A DNA stretch of 64,000 nucleotides from Saliniramus fredricksonii. GTDB lineage: Bacteria > Pseudomonadota > Alphaproteobacteria > Rhizobiales > Beijerinckiaceae. Shown here piece by piece: positions 36,942-45,577 of the stretch; the first letter of the stretch is position 1, and each line of letters starts with the position of its first letter. Position numbers and translations under genes: made by a program. The notes under the pieces are model-generated. The model ran no database searches, was not told the DNA's origin, and worked only from the letters and a program-made list of their open reading frames with translations. The DNA is taken from NCBI RefSeq assembly GCF_900094735.1, contig NZ_FMBM01000001.1, positions 930,001 to 994,000 on the forward strand, in the 5' to 3' direction.

Positions 36942-38385
36942 TACTACAGTTGCTTTTTATTCTTCCTGCGTCGTTTCCTGTGGCTGATGGCCGCCTGTTT
37001 TTGATGCTGCCTTCGCCAGAGGGACCATGCCCATATGAATGCGGTGGCGATAGGTTCGGTCAGGATGAGGCGTGCGATCAGGCGGCGGATTTCCGAGGTG
37101 GACATCAGCCCGGCAATGGCGCCGGTCATGCGGCTGTTCGGTCCGGACTCGTTTTGTCCCGTTTGCTCTCAGCATCGGTGGCGTAGGCGGTCTTTCGTTG
37201 TTCTGCGGCGATCTGTGCGAGGACCAGGGCTGCGGCCATGACGAGGGCCATGTGTCGGTGCCAACCATGCCAGGAGCGGGCCTCGCAATGATCGAGGCCA
37301 AGATCGTCCTTGGCACGCAGGAAGCATTCCTCGATGGTCCATCGCAACCCGGCAGCGCCTGCCATGTCGGCAAGGCTCGTTCCCTCTCGGACGAAAGCGA
37401 AGTAGTAGGCGATTTCATCGCGATTGCGCAGATTACGGCGCATGAGAAGCCACCTCTCGAACCCCTCCGGCGTGGCCCAGCCCAATGAGACCCGTGCCCA
37501 ATGATACAAACGGGGGCCCTTGGCACCTTCGCCCGCACTGAGCGCCGTCCAGGCTTTCTTGGGAAGTTCCGCCGCAATCGTTGCCGGATCTGTCTGGATC
37601 AGGCCCCAGTCGGCCTGCAGGAAGCGCAGGTGTTGGTTGGATCGGACCGCGAGAACATACGGCTGCCCGCGATCCTCCAGCATTCGGCGAAGCGTGTAAT
37701 CGCTTCCATAGACTGAATCGGCGAGTACGAACGCACATTGCAGGCCGCTATCGAGAGCGCTTGCGATCATCTCGCGGGCGATGGCCGGCTTCGTGGAGAA
37801 GGCAATGTCGTCGGGAATCCCGACACGCCGACGACGCTCGATATCCTCCGCCCAAGCCTTCGGCAGATACAGCCGCCGGTCGATCAATGTCTGGCCGTAG
37901 CGGCTGGCATAGGCGCAGAAAACGCCGATCTGGCAGTTCTCGATCCGGCCGGCAGTTCCGGAATACTGACGCGCCACCCCGACCGAGCGATCGCCCTTCT
38001 TCACGAAACCGGTCTCATCGATGACCAGAACGCCGTTGTCCCCCAACGCATCGACTGCCTGATCGCGGATGAGGGTGCAAAGCTGATCACTGTCCCAACT
38101 GCTTCGACCGAGAAGGGACTGGATCCGGTAGGGACGCTGAAGACCCGCCTGCTCCGCCAGCATCCAGCCCGTCTTGCGTTCGACACCGGACAGCACACCA
38201 TCAATGAAGGCCCCTGCCGATCGCCATGTTTCCACACGCGGAAAAATCGGCGCCAGCGCTTGCTTGAAAGCCACCAACGCCGCCGCCCAGTTCACCGATG
38301 TTCCAGACCAGTCCGAAATACCCATGCCCGAACCTCCTTGATTCGGACACAGAATCAGAATGCAAAGGAATACGCAACTGTAGTA
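36942..38385 (-). mobile_element. IS701-family element, copy 2 (inverted)
   Basis: The same 1444-bp element as 28986-30429 in opposite orientation, with the same perfect 12-bp ends. The flanking tetranucleotides differ: TTAG on the left (36938-36941) and CTAG on the right (38386-38389), so there is no exact target duplication. This suggests a later rearrangement or mutation at one end. Confidence 0.93.
37126..38325 (-). CDS. IS701-family transposase (copy 2)
   Basis: A 399-residue transposase nearly identical to the one at 29046, with the same catalytic segments. The reading frame is intact. It starts MGISDWSGTSVNWAAAL where copy 1 has MSISDWLGTSVNWAAAL. Confidence 0.95.
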   Translation of the reverse strand: MGISDWSGTSVNWAAALVAFKQALAPIFPRVETWRSAGAFIDGVLSGVERKTGWMLAEQAGLQRPYRIQSLLGRSSWDSDQLCTLIRDQAVDALGDNGVLVIDETGFVKKGDRSVGVARQYSGTAGRIENCQIGVFCAYASRYGQTLIDRRLYLPKAWAEDIERRRRVGIPDDIAFSTKPAIAREMIASALDSGLQCAFVLADSVYGSDYTLRRMLEDRGQPYVLAVRSNQHLRFLQADWGLIQTDPATIAAELPKKAWTALSAGEGAKGPRLYHWARVSLGWATPEGFERWLLMRRNLRNRDEIAYYFAFVREGTSLADMAGAAGLRWTIEECFLRAKDDLGLDHCEARSWHGWHRHMALVMAAALVLAQIAAEQRKTAYATDAESKRDKTSPDRTAA

Positions 38386-38458
38386 CTAGGTCACAAACTC
38401 ATAAAGGGGATTCCCTTCGGAGGCGAAGGATGATTCAAACTCCTTGAAGGAGTTTGCA

Positions 38459-39189
38459 ATGAGCCCGCGTCGTTACGAATTGAGCGATTTCGAGTGGTCG
38501 ATTATCGAGCCGCTGTTGCCGAACAAGCCTCGCGGGGTGCCCCGCGCCGATGACCGGAAGGTGCTGAACGGCATCTACTGGCGCCTGCGGACCGGCTCGC
38601 CCTGGGCCGACATCCCGGAGCGGTACGGCCCGGCGACGACGTGCTACAACCGCTTCGTCCGGTGGCGGAAACTGGGCGTCTGGGATCGTATTTTCGACGC
38701 GGTTTCAGCCGCTTACGACGGTGACCTGCAAATGATCGACTCCTCGTCGATCCGTGTCCACCAGCATGCCGCCAACGTGAAGCGGGGAGACGTGATCAAA
38801 AAGGGGGCCTTGCGGAGACGAACACCTCCCTTGGGAACCAGCCTCACGCCCGATGCATGGGGCGCTCGCGGGGCGGATTGACGACGAAGATCGATGCCCT
38901 CGTCGATGCCAACGGCCTGCCGATCCTGCTGAAGCTGACCGAAGGCCAGGCTCATGACGGGCGCAGCGCTGCCGATATGCTGGACGATATCGGCGAAGGC
39001 CAGATCCTGCTGGCCGACCGCGCCTACGACAGCGACGGCTTGCGTCGGACGCTCACGGAACGTCGCGCCTGGGCCAACGTGAAGCCAATGCCCAACCGGA
39101 AAAATATCCCCCCGTTCAGCCAATTCCTCTATCGCTATCGCAATCTCGTCGCTGGCCACCCGGCAGCTACACCACGCCTCGGGACATGA
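38459..39189 (+). pseudogene. IS5-family (IS427-like) transposase, broken
   Basis: Starts MSPRRYELSDFEWSIIEPLLP (ATG at 38459, AAGGAG upstream) and runs through PWADIPERYGPATTCYNRFVRW and MIDSSSIRVHQHAA. The frame then breaks near 38840; the rest, CMGRSRGGLTTKIDALVDANG and ILLADRAYDSDGLRRTL, is in another frame. It stops after FLYRYRNLV (about 39155), losing the catalytic C-terminus. Some IS427 elements use frameshifting, but the truncation shows this copy is dead. IS701 copy 2 lies at its left edge. Confidence 0.88.
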
Positions 39190-39194
39190 TCCGG

Positions 39195-39321
39195 GGGGGG
39201 TGCTCAGCAGCACGATCCGGGCGCGCCAAACATGCTTCTGCGGCGCGTTGCGGTCTGCGGTGATGGCCTCAGGACGGCGTCTGTCGTCATCGCTGAGCGT
39301 GATGGAAATTCCTGTTCGCAT
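39195..39321 (-). pseudogene. IS630-family transposase, N-terminal fragment
   Basis: About 36 recognisable residues, MRTGISITLSDDDRRR followed by EAITADRNAPQKHVWRARIVLL, match the start of IS630 transposases. The frame then runs into IS5 sequence, so only the 5' end survives. Confidence 0.7.
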
Positions 39322-39680
39322 GCCGCAGACTCGCACGCGACACGCTCAAATGGATTCCTGATTCAGGACGCATATGTATCGGTCAATCCACTCTTATGAC
39401 CGTGGTCAAGGGTAAAGATCAAGCGGCTCGTGCCCCCGTCCCTGCGCAGGATCTGATCGTCGTTGATCGGCAATTTTATCCTGCGCAAGGCATGGGCGAA
39501 AACAGCGCGTTCTTCATTCTTGACCACGGGCATAAGAGTGGACATCTTGTCATTGTGTGAACTGTTACTCGCATTGACAGAACGCACGTTCAGAGCCTAG
39601 TATTAGGAATTCGACACTCTTGGTGACTACCTCCGGGCAAGTCCGACGCTCTTCGGCACCCGCAACAATGATGGCGCAAT
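39322..39680. other. Rearranged spacer with one possible small ORF
   Basis: About 360 bases between IS debris and a glycosyltransferase fragment. A minus-strand frame at 39363-39587 (74 codons, containing MPVVKNEERAVFAHALRRIK) could be the remnant of a gene, but it has no recognisable family or clear ribosome binding site. CCTAGTATTAGGAATTC at 39597-39613 resembles the IS701 target tetranucleotide region. Confidence 0.3.
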
Positions 39681-40019
39681 ATGGGGCTGAAGAAAATCGT
39701 TGTTATGGTGCCTGCCTTCAATGAGGCGGAGACTATAGCCGATACGGTCGGCGGGCTTCGAAGGATATCGTCCCAAATCGAGGCTGTGGGGCTCTCGCTC
39801 AGCATCTATGTCATCGATGACGGTTCAGCAGACGGAACGGGAGATCTGGCGCGCGGCGCTGGCGCGGATCGGGTGCTGGCGCACAGGGTCAATCAGGGCC
39901 TCGGCGCGGCGGTTCGTACCGGTCTGCGCGCTGCGCAGCCACACCGGGGGCTGCGAGCACATCTTCGTCCGCCTTGTCGCGCAGATCAGAACGATGCCGG
40001 AATTGCCCATGCAGTATAA
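39681..40019 (+). pseudogene. Family 2 glycosyltransferase, N-terminal fragment
   Basis: The first 85 or so residues (MGLKKIVVMVPAFNEAETIADTV, then LSIYVIDDGSADGTGDLARG and HRVNQGLGAAVRTGLRA) are a good GT2 nucleotide-sugar domain of the dolichyl-phosphate-mannose-synthase type. The frame then loses similarity, and no catalytic DxD or acceptor region follows. It is likely the stump of a gene cut by rearrangement. Confidence 0.75.
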
Positions 40020-40240
40020 CGTCGGCATGCTATGCTGAATCAAAGTTGGCCCGTGACGAACGGTGACATGGATCAGCCAATTCTACGAGGGCCCTCCACT
40101 GCGAAGGCGGGCAAGTTCTGCCCGTCCCGAGCAGACTGGTAACGAAGAGCACCTTGGCCATCGATGATCGAGCGTATGCATGTGAGCTGACGTTCGCAGC
40201 TGGCGCCCATCTACAGATCTTGGTATAAGAAAGTAGCAAT

Positions 40241-41278
40241 ATGAAGCTGATTATCCAAATACCCTGTTTCAACGAAGAGCAAACGCTGCCTGCAGCTTTG
40301 TCGTGCTTGCCGCGTACCATCCATGGAGTTGATGCAGTAGAATGGCTTATAATCGATGATGGAAGTGCGGACAATACTGCTGCCGTGGCCAAGGCTAACG
40401 GCGTAGACCACATTGTAAGGCACATACAAAATAAAGGTTTAGCCGCAGCATTCATGACTGGAATAGACGCCTGCCTTGAGCGCGGGGCCGATATAATCGT
40501 CAATACTGATGCAGATAATCAGTATGAAGCCGCTGATATACCGGCGCTTATTAAGCCAATACTTGAGAATAGAGCGGAATTAGTTATTGGTGCTCGACCG
40601 ATTGATACTATCGAACATTTCTCGCCAATAAAAAAATTCCTCCAGAAGCTTGGTAGTTGGGTTGTACGCTCGGTGAGCCGTACCAAGGTTCCTGATGCTC
40701 CAAGCGGATTCCGCGCAATGTCTCGCGACGCGGCCTGCCGGATGGTGGTATTCAGCAATTACACCTACACACTTGAGACGATCATTCAAGCCGGGCAAAA
40801 AAATATCACGATTGCATCTGTGCCGGTTCGCATTAACAAGGACCTGCGACCATCGCGGTTGTTCAAGAGCATTCCATCCTATATCTGCCGCTCCATCGCG
40901 ACAATGCTGCGCATCTTTGTAATCTACCGACCATTCCGTTTCTTCGCGACGCTCGGTATGACTCTTTTCGCGGTTGGCTTCCTGATCGGTTTGCGGTTTG
41001 TATATTTCTATCTGACCGGCGACGGATCTGGGCACATACAATCTTTGATCTTGTCCGGGGTCCTGCTCGGCATGGGCTTCCAGACAATTCTCGTCGCTTT
41101 CCTCGCGGACTTGATCGCTGCTAATCGGCGGATCTTGGAGGATTTGCGGTATACCGCGCGGCGAGGTAGCGTTTCGTTAGCGAGCGAAAAACACGCTTCA
41201 CAGACTGGTGCGGCGCACTCGCTAGCGCGGTCAGTCGATTTCGCGCATGAATTGTCTAAACAGCGTTCTCCAGGATGA
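40241..41278 (+). CDS. Family 2 glycosyltransferase with two C-terminal membrane helices
   Basis: A 345-residue GT-A enzyme of the DPM1/ArnC type. LIIQIPCFNEEQTLPAAL opens the protein, WLIIDDGSADNTAAVA and the catalytic NTDADNQYEAADIPAL follow, and VPDAPSGFRAMSRDAA marks the acceptor side. Two hydrophobic segments at about residues 230-250 and 265-290 would anchor it in the inner membrane. Such proteins charge undecaprenyl phosphate with a sugar for periplasmic glycosylation. The codon composition is less GC-rich than the core genome. It opens a plus-strand run of methyltransferase and membrane-protein genes. Confidence 0.9.
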   Translation: MKLIIQIPCFNEEQTLPAALSCLPRTIHGVDAVEWLIIDDGSADNTAAVAKANGVDHIVRHIQNKGLAAAFMTGIDACLERGADIIVNTDADNQYEAADIPALIKPILENRAELVIGARPIDTIEHFSPIKKFLQKLGSWVVRSVSRTKVPDAPSGFRAMSRDAACRMVVFSNYTYTLETIIQAGQKNITIASVPVRINKDLRPSRLFKSIPSYICRSIATMLRIFVIYRPFRFFATLGMTLFAVGFLIGLRFVYFYLTGDGSGHIQSLILSGVLLGMGFQTILVAFLADLIAANRRILEDLRYTARRGSVSLASEKHASQTGAAHSLARSVDFAHELSKQRSPG

Positions 41279-41309
41279 ACCATTTCTGACAGATCCGAGG
41301 TAAAGCAAT

Positions 41310-41882
41310 ATGGCAGATCAGGGAAGCGAAGGCCTCTTCTCCCCCTTCCTTAAGAATCAGAGGATTCGTGCAGCGCGACCCCATCTTTCGGGTCGTGTGC
41401 TCGATGTCGGCTGCGGATCAGGCTCCCTAGCCGAGTTGGTAGAGCCCGACCGGTACCTCGGAGTAGAGATCGACTCGGCCTCCATGACGATTGCGCGGCA
41501 ACTGTTCCCGGCGCATCGCTTTGTTGGAGAACTTCCGCCGCCCGGCGAGAACTTTGATACCGTCGTAGCTCTGGCCGTTATTGAGCACGTGCCACATCCT
41601 GGACAATTCCTCTGCGAGTTGGCGGGCCGGTTGGCCGACACAGCGGCGGCGAGGATCGTGTGCACGACTCCGCATCCCTCCCTCGAATGGGTTCACACCA
41701 TTGGAGCTCGCATTGGACTGTTCAGCCGCGCTGCAAATGAGGAACACGAGACACTTCTCGACCGGAGAGCCCTTGAGCGTGTCGGACGAGAAGCGGGCCT
41801 TACCTTGGCGACCTATCAGCGCTTCCTCGGAGGCGCCAATCAGCTCGCTGTATACGCCCGAGACAGGGAACTGCAAGATTGA
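41310..41882 (+). CDS. Class I SAM-dependent methyltransferase
   Basis: A 190-residue soluble Rossmann-fold enzyme. Motif I is GRVLDVGCGSGSLAELV (residues 28-44), motif II LGVEIDSASM, and the motif IV region is FDTVVALAVIEHVPHPGQFL. The substrate is unknown; position between a prenyl-sugar glycosyltransferase and a second methyltransferase suggests a glycan or lipid-linked intermediate. It starts 31 bases after the preceding gene, probably the same transcript. Confidence 0.86.
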   Translation: MADQGSEGLFSPFLKNQRIRAARPHLSGRVLDVGCGSGSLAELVEPDRYLGVEIDSASMTIARQLFPAHRFVGELPPPGENFDTVVALAVIEHVPHPGQFLCELAGRLADTAAARIVCTTPHPSLEWVHTIGARIGLFSRAANEEHETLLDRRALERVGREAGLTLATYQRFLGGANQLAVYARDRELQD

Positions 41883-42009
41883 ATTGGAAAAACTATTGTC
41901 TAGTATCCATTGATATCAAACCGACAAGAAAAGTCAGCGGCGGCGGGCTTTGCTGCGTCTGTTTTTGAGATCGATCGATATCCCTAACTGGGTTGCGGAG
42001 AGTCAGTCA

Positions 42010-42636
42010 ATGGTCAAAAAACAAGCATACGATAACGTTCCTGGAAATCTATACGATAAGTATAATACGCCCAACCCAATTGCCCGGCGAATGGTTGCCG
42101 GCTTTCGGGCAAGTTTTGTTGACTTAGTCTTGCGGACTCATGTCAAGCAAGTTTACGAAATTGGGTGTGGCGAGGGCGAGCTAAGCATGGAATTGTTGCG
42201 GCGCGGCTTTGATGTTTTTGGAAGCGACTTGGAGTCGAGTGTTATAGATATTGCAAACGACCGAAGTATCGCCGAAGGCTTTGGTAAACGCTTCATAGTT
42301 GCGGATATCTACGACGTGAATCCAATTGATGTATCGGCAGATCTTGTGGTCTGCTGTGAAGTTTTGGAGCATCTGCCGGACGTCGGTCAGGCGTTGAGTG
42401 TCTTGGGGCGGATGTCTCGTTCGTGGCTACTGGTAAGCGTTCCACGCGAACCTGTCTGGCGGATTCTAAATGTCGCCAGAGGAAAATATTTGGGCTCCCT
42501 AGGCAACACACCAGGTCACATTCAGCATTGGAGTAGCCGGAAGTTTTTGGCGCTTCTTGAAGATTATGTCGATATTGTCGAGGTTAGGCGACCGCTTCCG
42601 TGGACGATGGTACTTTGCCGTCCAAAACGAAGCTGA
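42010..42636 (+). CDS. Class I SAM-dependent methyltransferase
   Basis: A 208-residue protein beginning MVKKQAYDNVPGNLYDKYNTPNPIARRM, with motif I VYEIGCGEGELSMELLRRG and LVVCCEVLEHLPDVGQALSVL. It looks like a UbiE/type 11 methyltransferase acting on a sugar or lipid carrier. I chose the ATG at 42010 because GGAGA lies 8 bases upstream; an open frame extends back to 41950. AT content is clearly higher than in the core genes. It ends 3 bases before the next gene, so the two are almost certainly cotranscribed. Confidence 0.86.
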   Translation: MVKKQAYDNVPGNLYDKYNTPNPIARRMVAGFRASFVDLVLRTHVKQVYEIGCGEGELSMELLRRGFDVFGSDLESSVIDIANDRSIAEGFGKRFIVADIYDVNPIDVSADLVVCCEVLEHLPDVGQALSVLGRMSRSWLLVSVPREPVWRILNVARGKYLGSLGNTPGHIQHWSSRKFLALLEDYVDIVEVRRPLPWTMVLCRPKRS

Positions 42637-42639
42637 GGT

Positions 42640-43584
42640 ATGCGCATAATGGCGAGCGTTTTTAAGCGCGACCGACTGCGGCCGGTCTACAAATGGCTAG
42701 CTAGGCTCGCCCTCGTCGGCTCCTTCGCATTTGTTTATTTCGCTATTCACCAAGTGATTCAGAGCGAAAAAATATCACCATTTGGTGCTTCGACATGGTT
42801 TCGGATTACGCTTTCTTCGTTTGGCTACGCACTTCTATTACAACTTGTGGCGCTCGCCTGGACACTGGTCCTACGAGGCGCGAGCAATGGTGTGCCCAGC
42901 GTTCGCTCTTGTCTGCTAATTTGCGGTCGAACCCAGATATACAAATATCTGCCGACGAACATGCTGCATCTTGTTGGTCGCTATCAGGCCGCGCGTAGCA
43001 AGGGCGCTAGCCATAGATCTCTTGGGCTCGCGCAAGTCATAGACCTCACTGTTATTTTGCTTGCGGCAGCGGCTGTCGCGGCAGCGCTCGGCTATAGCAT
43101 TTTCGCGGAAAACCTCAAACGCCATGTGGGAGCAATTAGTCCTTTAGGCTTCTTCGCGATCACTGCCTCCGTGGCTTGCATTGGGATCACAATTGGTGTG
43201 ATCTTTATCCGACGCGCCGGCGGCAGGCTGACAAGCGCCGTGGCGGCCGTACCCGGAGCGTTCGTTCTTTACGTAATCTTTTTCATCGGGAATGGCGCGC
43301 TTATGGCCGCCCTAATAAACGGATTGGTGCTAGAGGCCCCAGCGCTTGCCTGGATTGTCGCCGTGACGACGATCGCATGGGTCGTCGGTTACGTCGTCCC
43401 TGGCGCACCCGGAGGGCTGGGTGTGCGGGACGCATCGCTGATAGCGAGCCTCGGCAGTAGCCTACCCATTGAAGTCGCCGTCGCCGCAGCATTGGCACAC
43501 CGATTGGTAACAACGTTTGGGGACGCAATCGTTGCCGCACTCGCATTTTGGATGTCGAACCGAACTCCCAACGCAATAGGGTGA
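42640..43584 (+). CDS. LPG-synthase-TM / UPF0104 flippase-like membrane protein
   Basis: A 314-residue inner-membrane protein with about eight hydrophobic segments. The C-terminal VGYVVPGAPGGLGVRDASL is the signature of the lysylphosphatidylglycerol synthase transmembrane family (YbhN/AglD). Family members are linked to movement or modification of lipid-linked sugars; the exact role is unproven. It has no aminoacyl-transferase domain. The start is at 42640 (MRIMASV) or Met 42649. Cluster position supports a role in lipid-linked glycan export. Confidence 0.85.
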   Translation: MRIMASVFKRDRLRPVYKWLARLALVGSFAFVYFAIHQVIQSEKISPFGASTWFRITLSSFGYALLLQLVALAWTLVLRGASNGVPSVRSCLLICGRTQIYKYLPTNMLHLVGRYQAARSKGASHRSLGLAQVIDLTVILLAAAAVAAALGYSIFAENLKRHVGAISPLGFFAITASVACIGITIGVIFIRRAGGRLTSAVAAVPGAFVLYVIFFIGNGALMAALINGLVLEAPALAWIVAVTTIAWVVGYVVPGAPGGLGVRDASLIASLGSSLPIEVAVAAALAHRLVTTFGDAIVAALAFWMSNRTPNAIG

Positions 43585-43974
43585 GCCTTCCTAAACATGC
43601 CGTAGCAGGATGAACACCTTGCGACTGCGAAGGGCTATTTTGCTGCCGCTTGAGCGCAAGGCGGCATCCGTCTTGACCCCCGCAGTTTGCGTAAACGCCT
43701 CTTGGGCGCGGCGACTCATTGAGGTGGCCCATGTGAATTTTCTCGTCTTTTCCTTCGGGCACTTTTTCAGGGCGTAAGGAGGCGCGGCCACGCCAGTGAT
43801 CCCGAACTTCCGTTTCCCCTTTTGGATTTACGGCGACCCCAAAATTGCGCTATATTTTTAAAATGCGAATTGCTCACTCGTAAATGGCTTGCGCTTAATT
43901 CAGCCGATGCCAAGTCAATTAAAATCTTAGATCTGGCTGGCCAGTTTAGCGCTGAATTCGAAGAAAGTTGGAAA

Positions 43975-45540
43975 ATGCTTCGCTCAAAAGATGCTTGTGT
44001 TAACAGATTTCCTGCCGAATACTGGCTTTTCATGATTGTTGGAGCAGCAATTATATTGCTCACGTTCTCACTTTATGGAAGAATAACAGATATAGCAAAC
44101 TCAGCCGATGCGCGCCAAAATCTCCACTCTGCCTATAATCTCGCATTTAATGGCGTTATTAGCCATTCAACATCAGATGAACCTCAGGCGGGGAATTATC
44201 GAGAACCGCTCCCAATAATTTCACTTGCAATCCATATACTCGCTCATCCCGCTCTTTCTTCAGAGTTAAGTATCGACGAAATAAATGAGGGAAAAGCAGT
44301 CATCGCTGCCAAGTCACATATTCTGTTTTGGGTCTTGTTATTATATTTTGGTATCATGCTTGTTTCTTATGTATCGATACCAAACAAGTTTCTCGCTGCA
44401 GCAGTTGCAGCTGTTTCTGTCTATATGACAAACTTGTTTTTCGTAGATAATCCTGGAATTATAGATCGCTTGATGACAGAGCTGCATGCAGCGGCACTTC
44501 TCGTTTGGAGTTCAGCATTTATCATTTTGGCGTTGCGGACTGGACGATTTTTATGGTTTTGCATCGCAGGCATTTCACTTGCACTATTATCTCTTACAAA
44601 AGCGCTGTTTCTTTATGTCGCGATTGGATTTATTGTTTATCTTATTATATTTTATTGTATTACAGGCTACTTTCAAACCAGAATTAGATCATTTGCACTT
44701 GTTGGCGCAATGGTTCTGTCGACTGCAATCGTCCTGTCCCCTTGGATGATCCGAAACTACATTCATTTCCAATCGTTTGAGATTACGCAACGCGGTGGCG
44801 TCGTAATGCTGGTGCGCGCGTTTAAGAACGACATGACTGACGTGGAGTGGCGAGGCGCGTTTTACGTTTATGGCCCTTCGCCGATTCGTAATTGGCTCGA
44901 GGACAATATGGGATACTCGCGCGATGACCTTGAGATCGATGGCCCGCTCAAACGCCTTAATCGCAGTCGTTCATCTTTCGCTGCAGCCGATCTGCAAGCG
45001 GAACGTATGGGGCGCGCGGAAGACGCCATAACCTTCTATCGCGCGGCGAGGGCTGAACGCGTGAGACTGCGAGAGTACTATCAAGAGCTGGGTGTCGACA
45101 ATGCAGCGCACCGCGCTGATGAGGCTTTGCAACAGCAAGCGCTTGCGCTAATATCGCAAAATCCAATTCAGCATTTGAAGACAACTATTGCTTTCATGTG
45201 GCGGGGAATGTGGTCATTTCGGTCGCAGAGCGTCAGCTCAGATGCGGTTACAACGCTTAACGCCTTAGGATTTTGTGCTTTATGGACATTGTTTTTGATC
45301 GGAATTTTCAGATTCAACCCCACAATGATAGCGATAACCATTCTTCCTGTCGGCGCGCTAGCATTTTTGGGATTAACGTCTCATTTCATCCCGAGATATT
45401 CTGCAATGACAATACCAAATATGTTACTTGCCTTTATTATTGCAAGTGTTTGGATTTTTGAATGGTTTTTTATTAGAGCGCAGAATATATGGCAGCAGCA
45501 TGCAGCAAGTTTCAGGGGTTATATTTGGCGAAAAGGGTAA
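43975..45540 (+). CDS. Polytopic membrane protein, GT39-like
   Basis: About 521 residues with some ten hydrophobic segments and a soluble loop of about 120 residues near the C-terminal third. The first external loop holds an acidic ISHSTSDEPQAGNYREPL segment, and the topology resembles GT-C glycosyltransferases (ArnT/PMT family) that use prenyl-phosphate sugars in the periplasm. That is an inference from shape and context, as I see no diagnostic motif beyond it. The region is strikingly AT-rich against its neighbours, a sign of recent transfer. Start ATG 43975 preferred; the frame is open back to a TTG at 43822. Confidence 0.7.
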   Translation: MLRSKDACVNRFPAEYWLFMIVGAAIILLTFSLYGRITDIANSADARQNLHSAYNLAFNGVISHSTSDEPQAGNYREPLPIISLAIHILAHPALSSELSIDEINEGKAVIAAKSHILFWVLLLYFGIMLVSYVSIPNKFLAAAVAAVSVYMTNLFFVDNPGIIDRLMTELHAAALLVWSSAFIILALRTGRFLWFCIAGISLALLSLTKALFLYVAIGFIVYLIIFYCITGYFQTRIRSFALVGAMVLSTAIVLSPWMIRNYIHFQSFEITQRGGVVMLVRAFKNDMTDVEWRGAFYVYGPSPIRNWLEDNMGYSRDDLEIDGPLKRLNRSRSSFAAADLQAERMGRAEDAITFYRAARAERVRLREYYQELGVDNAAHRADEALQQQALALISQNPIQHLKTTIAFMWRGMWSFRSQSVSSDAVTTLNALGFCALWTLFLIGIFRFNPTMIAITILPVGALAFLGLTSHFIPRYSAMTIPNMLLAFIIASVWIFEWFFIRAQNIWQQHAASFRGYIWRKG

Positions 45541-45577
45541 CTGCCATCAATCGGTTTTCTATTTTCGGCCTGGTTGA

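Noticed and set aside
36751-36987. A 78-codon plus-strand frame starting at the cysD start region
   Set aside because: It overlaps the cysD start codon on the opposite strand, runs into the IS701 end, and has no family resemblance.
43591-43791. A 66-codon minus-strand frame between the flippase-like and GT39-like genes
   Set aside because: Basic, low-complexity translation without a recognisable domain or ribosome binding site, so left unannotated.
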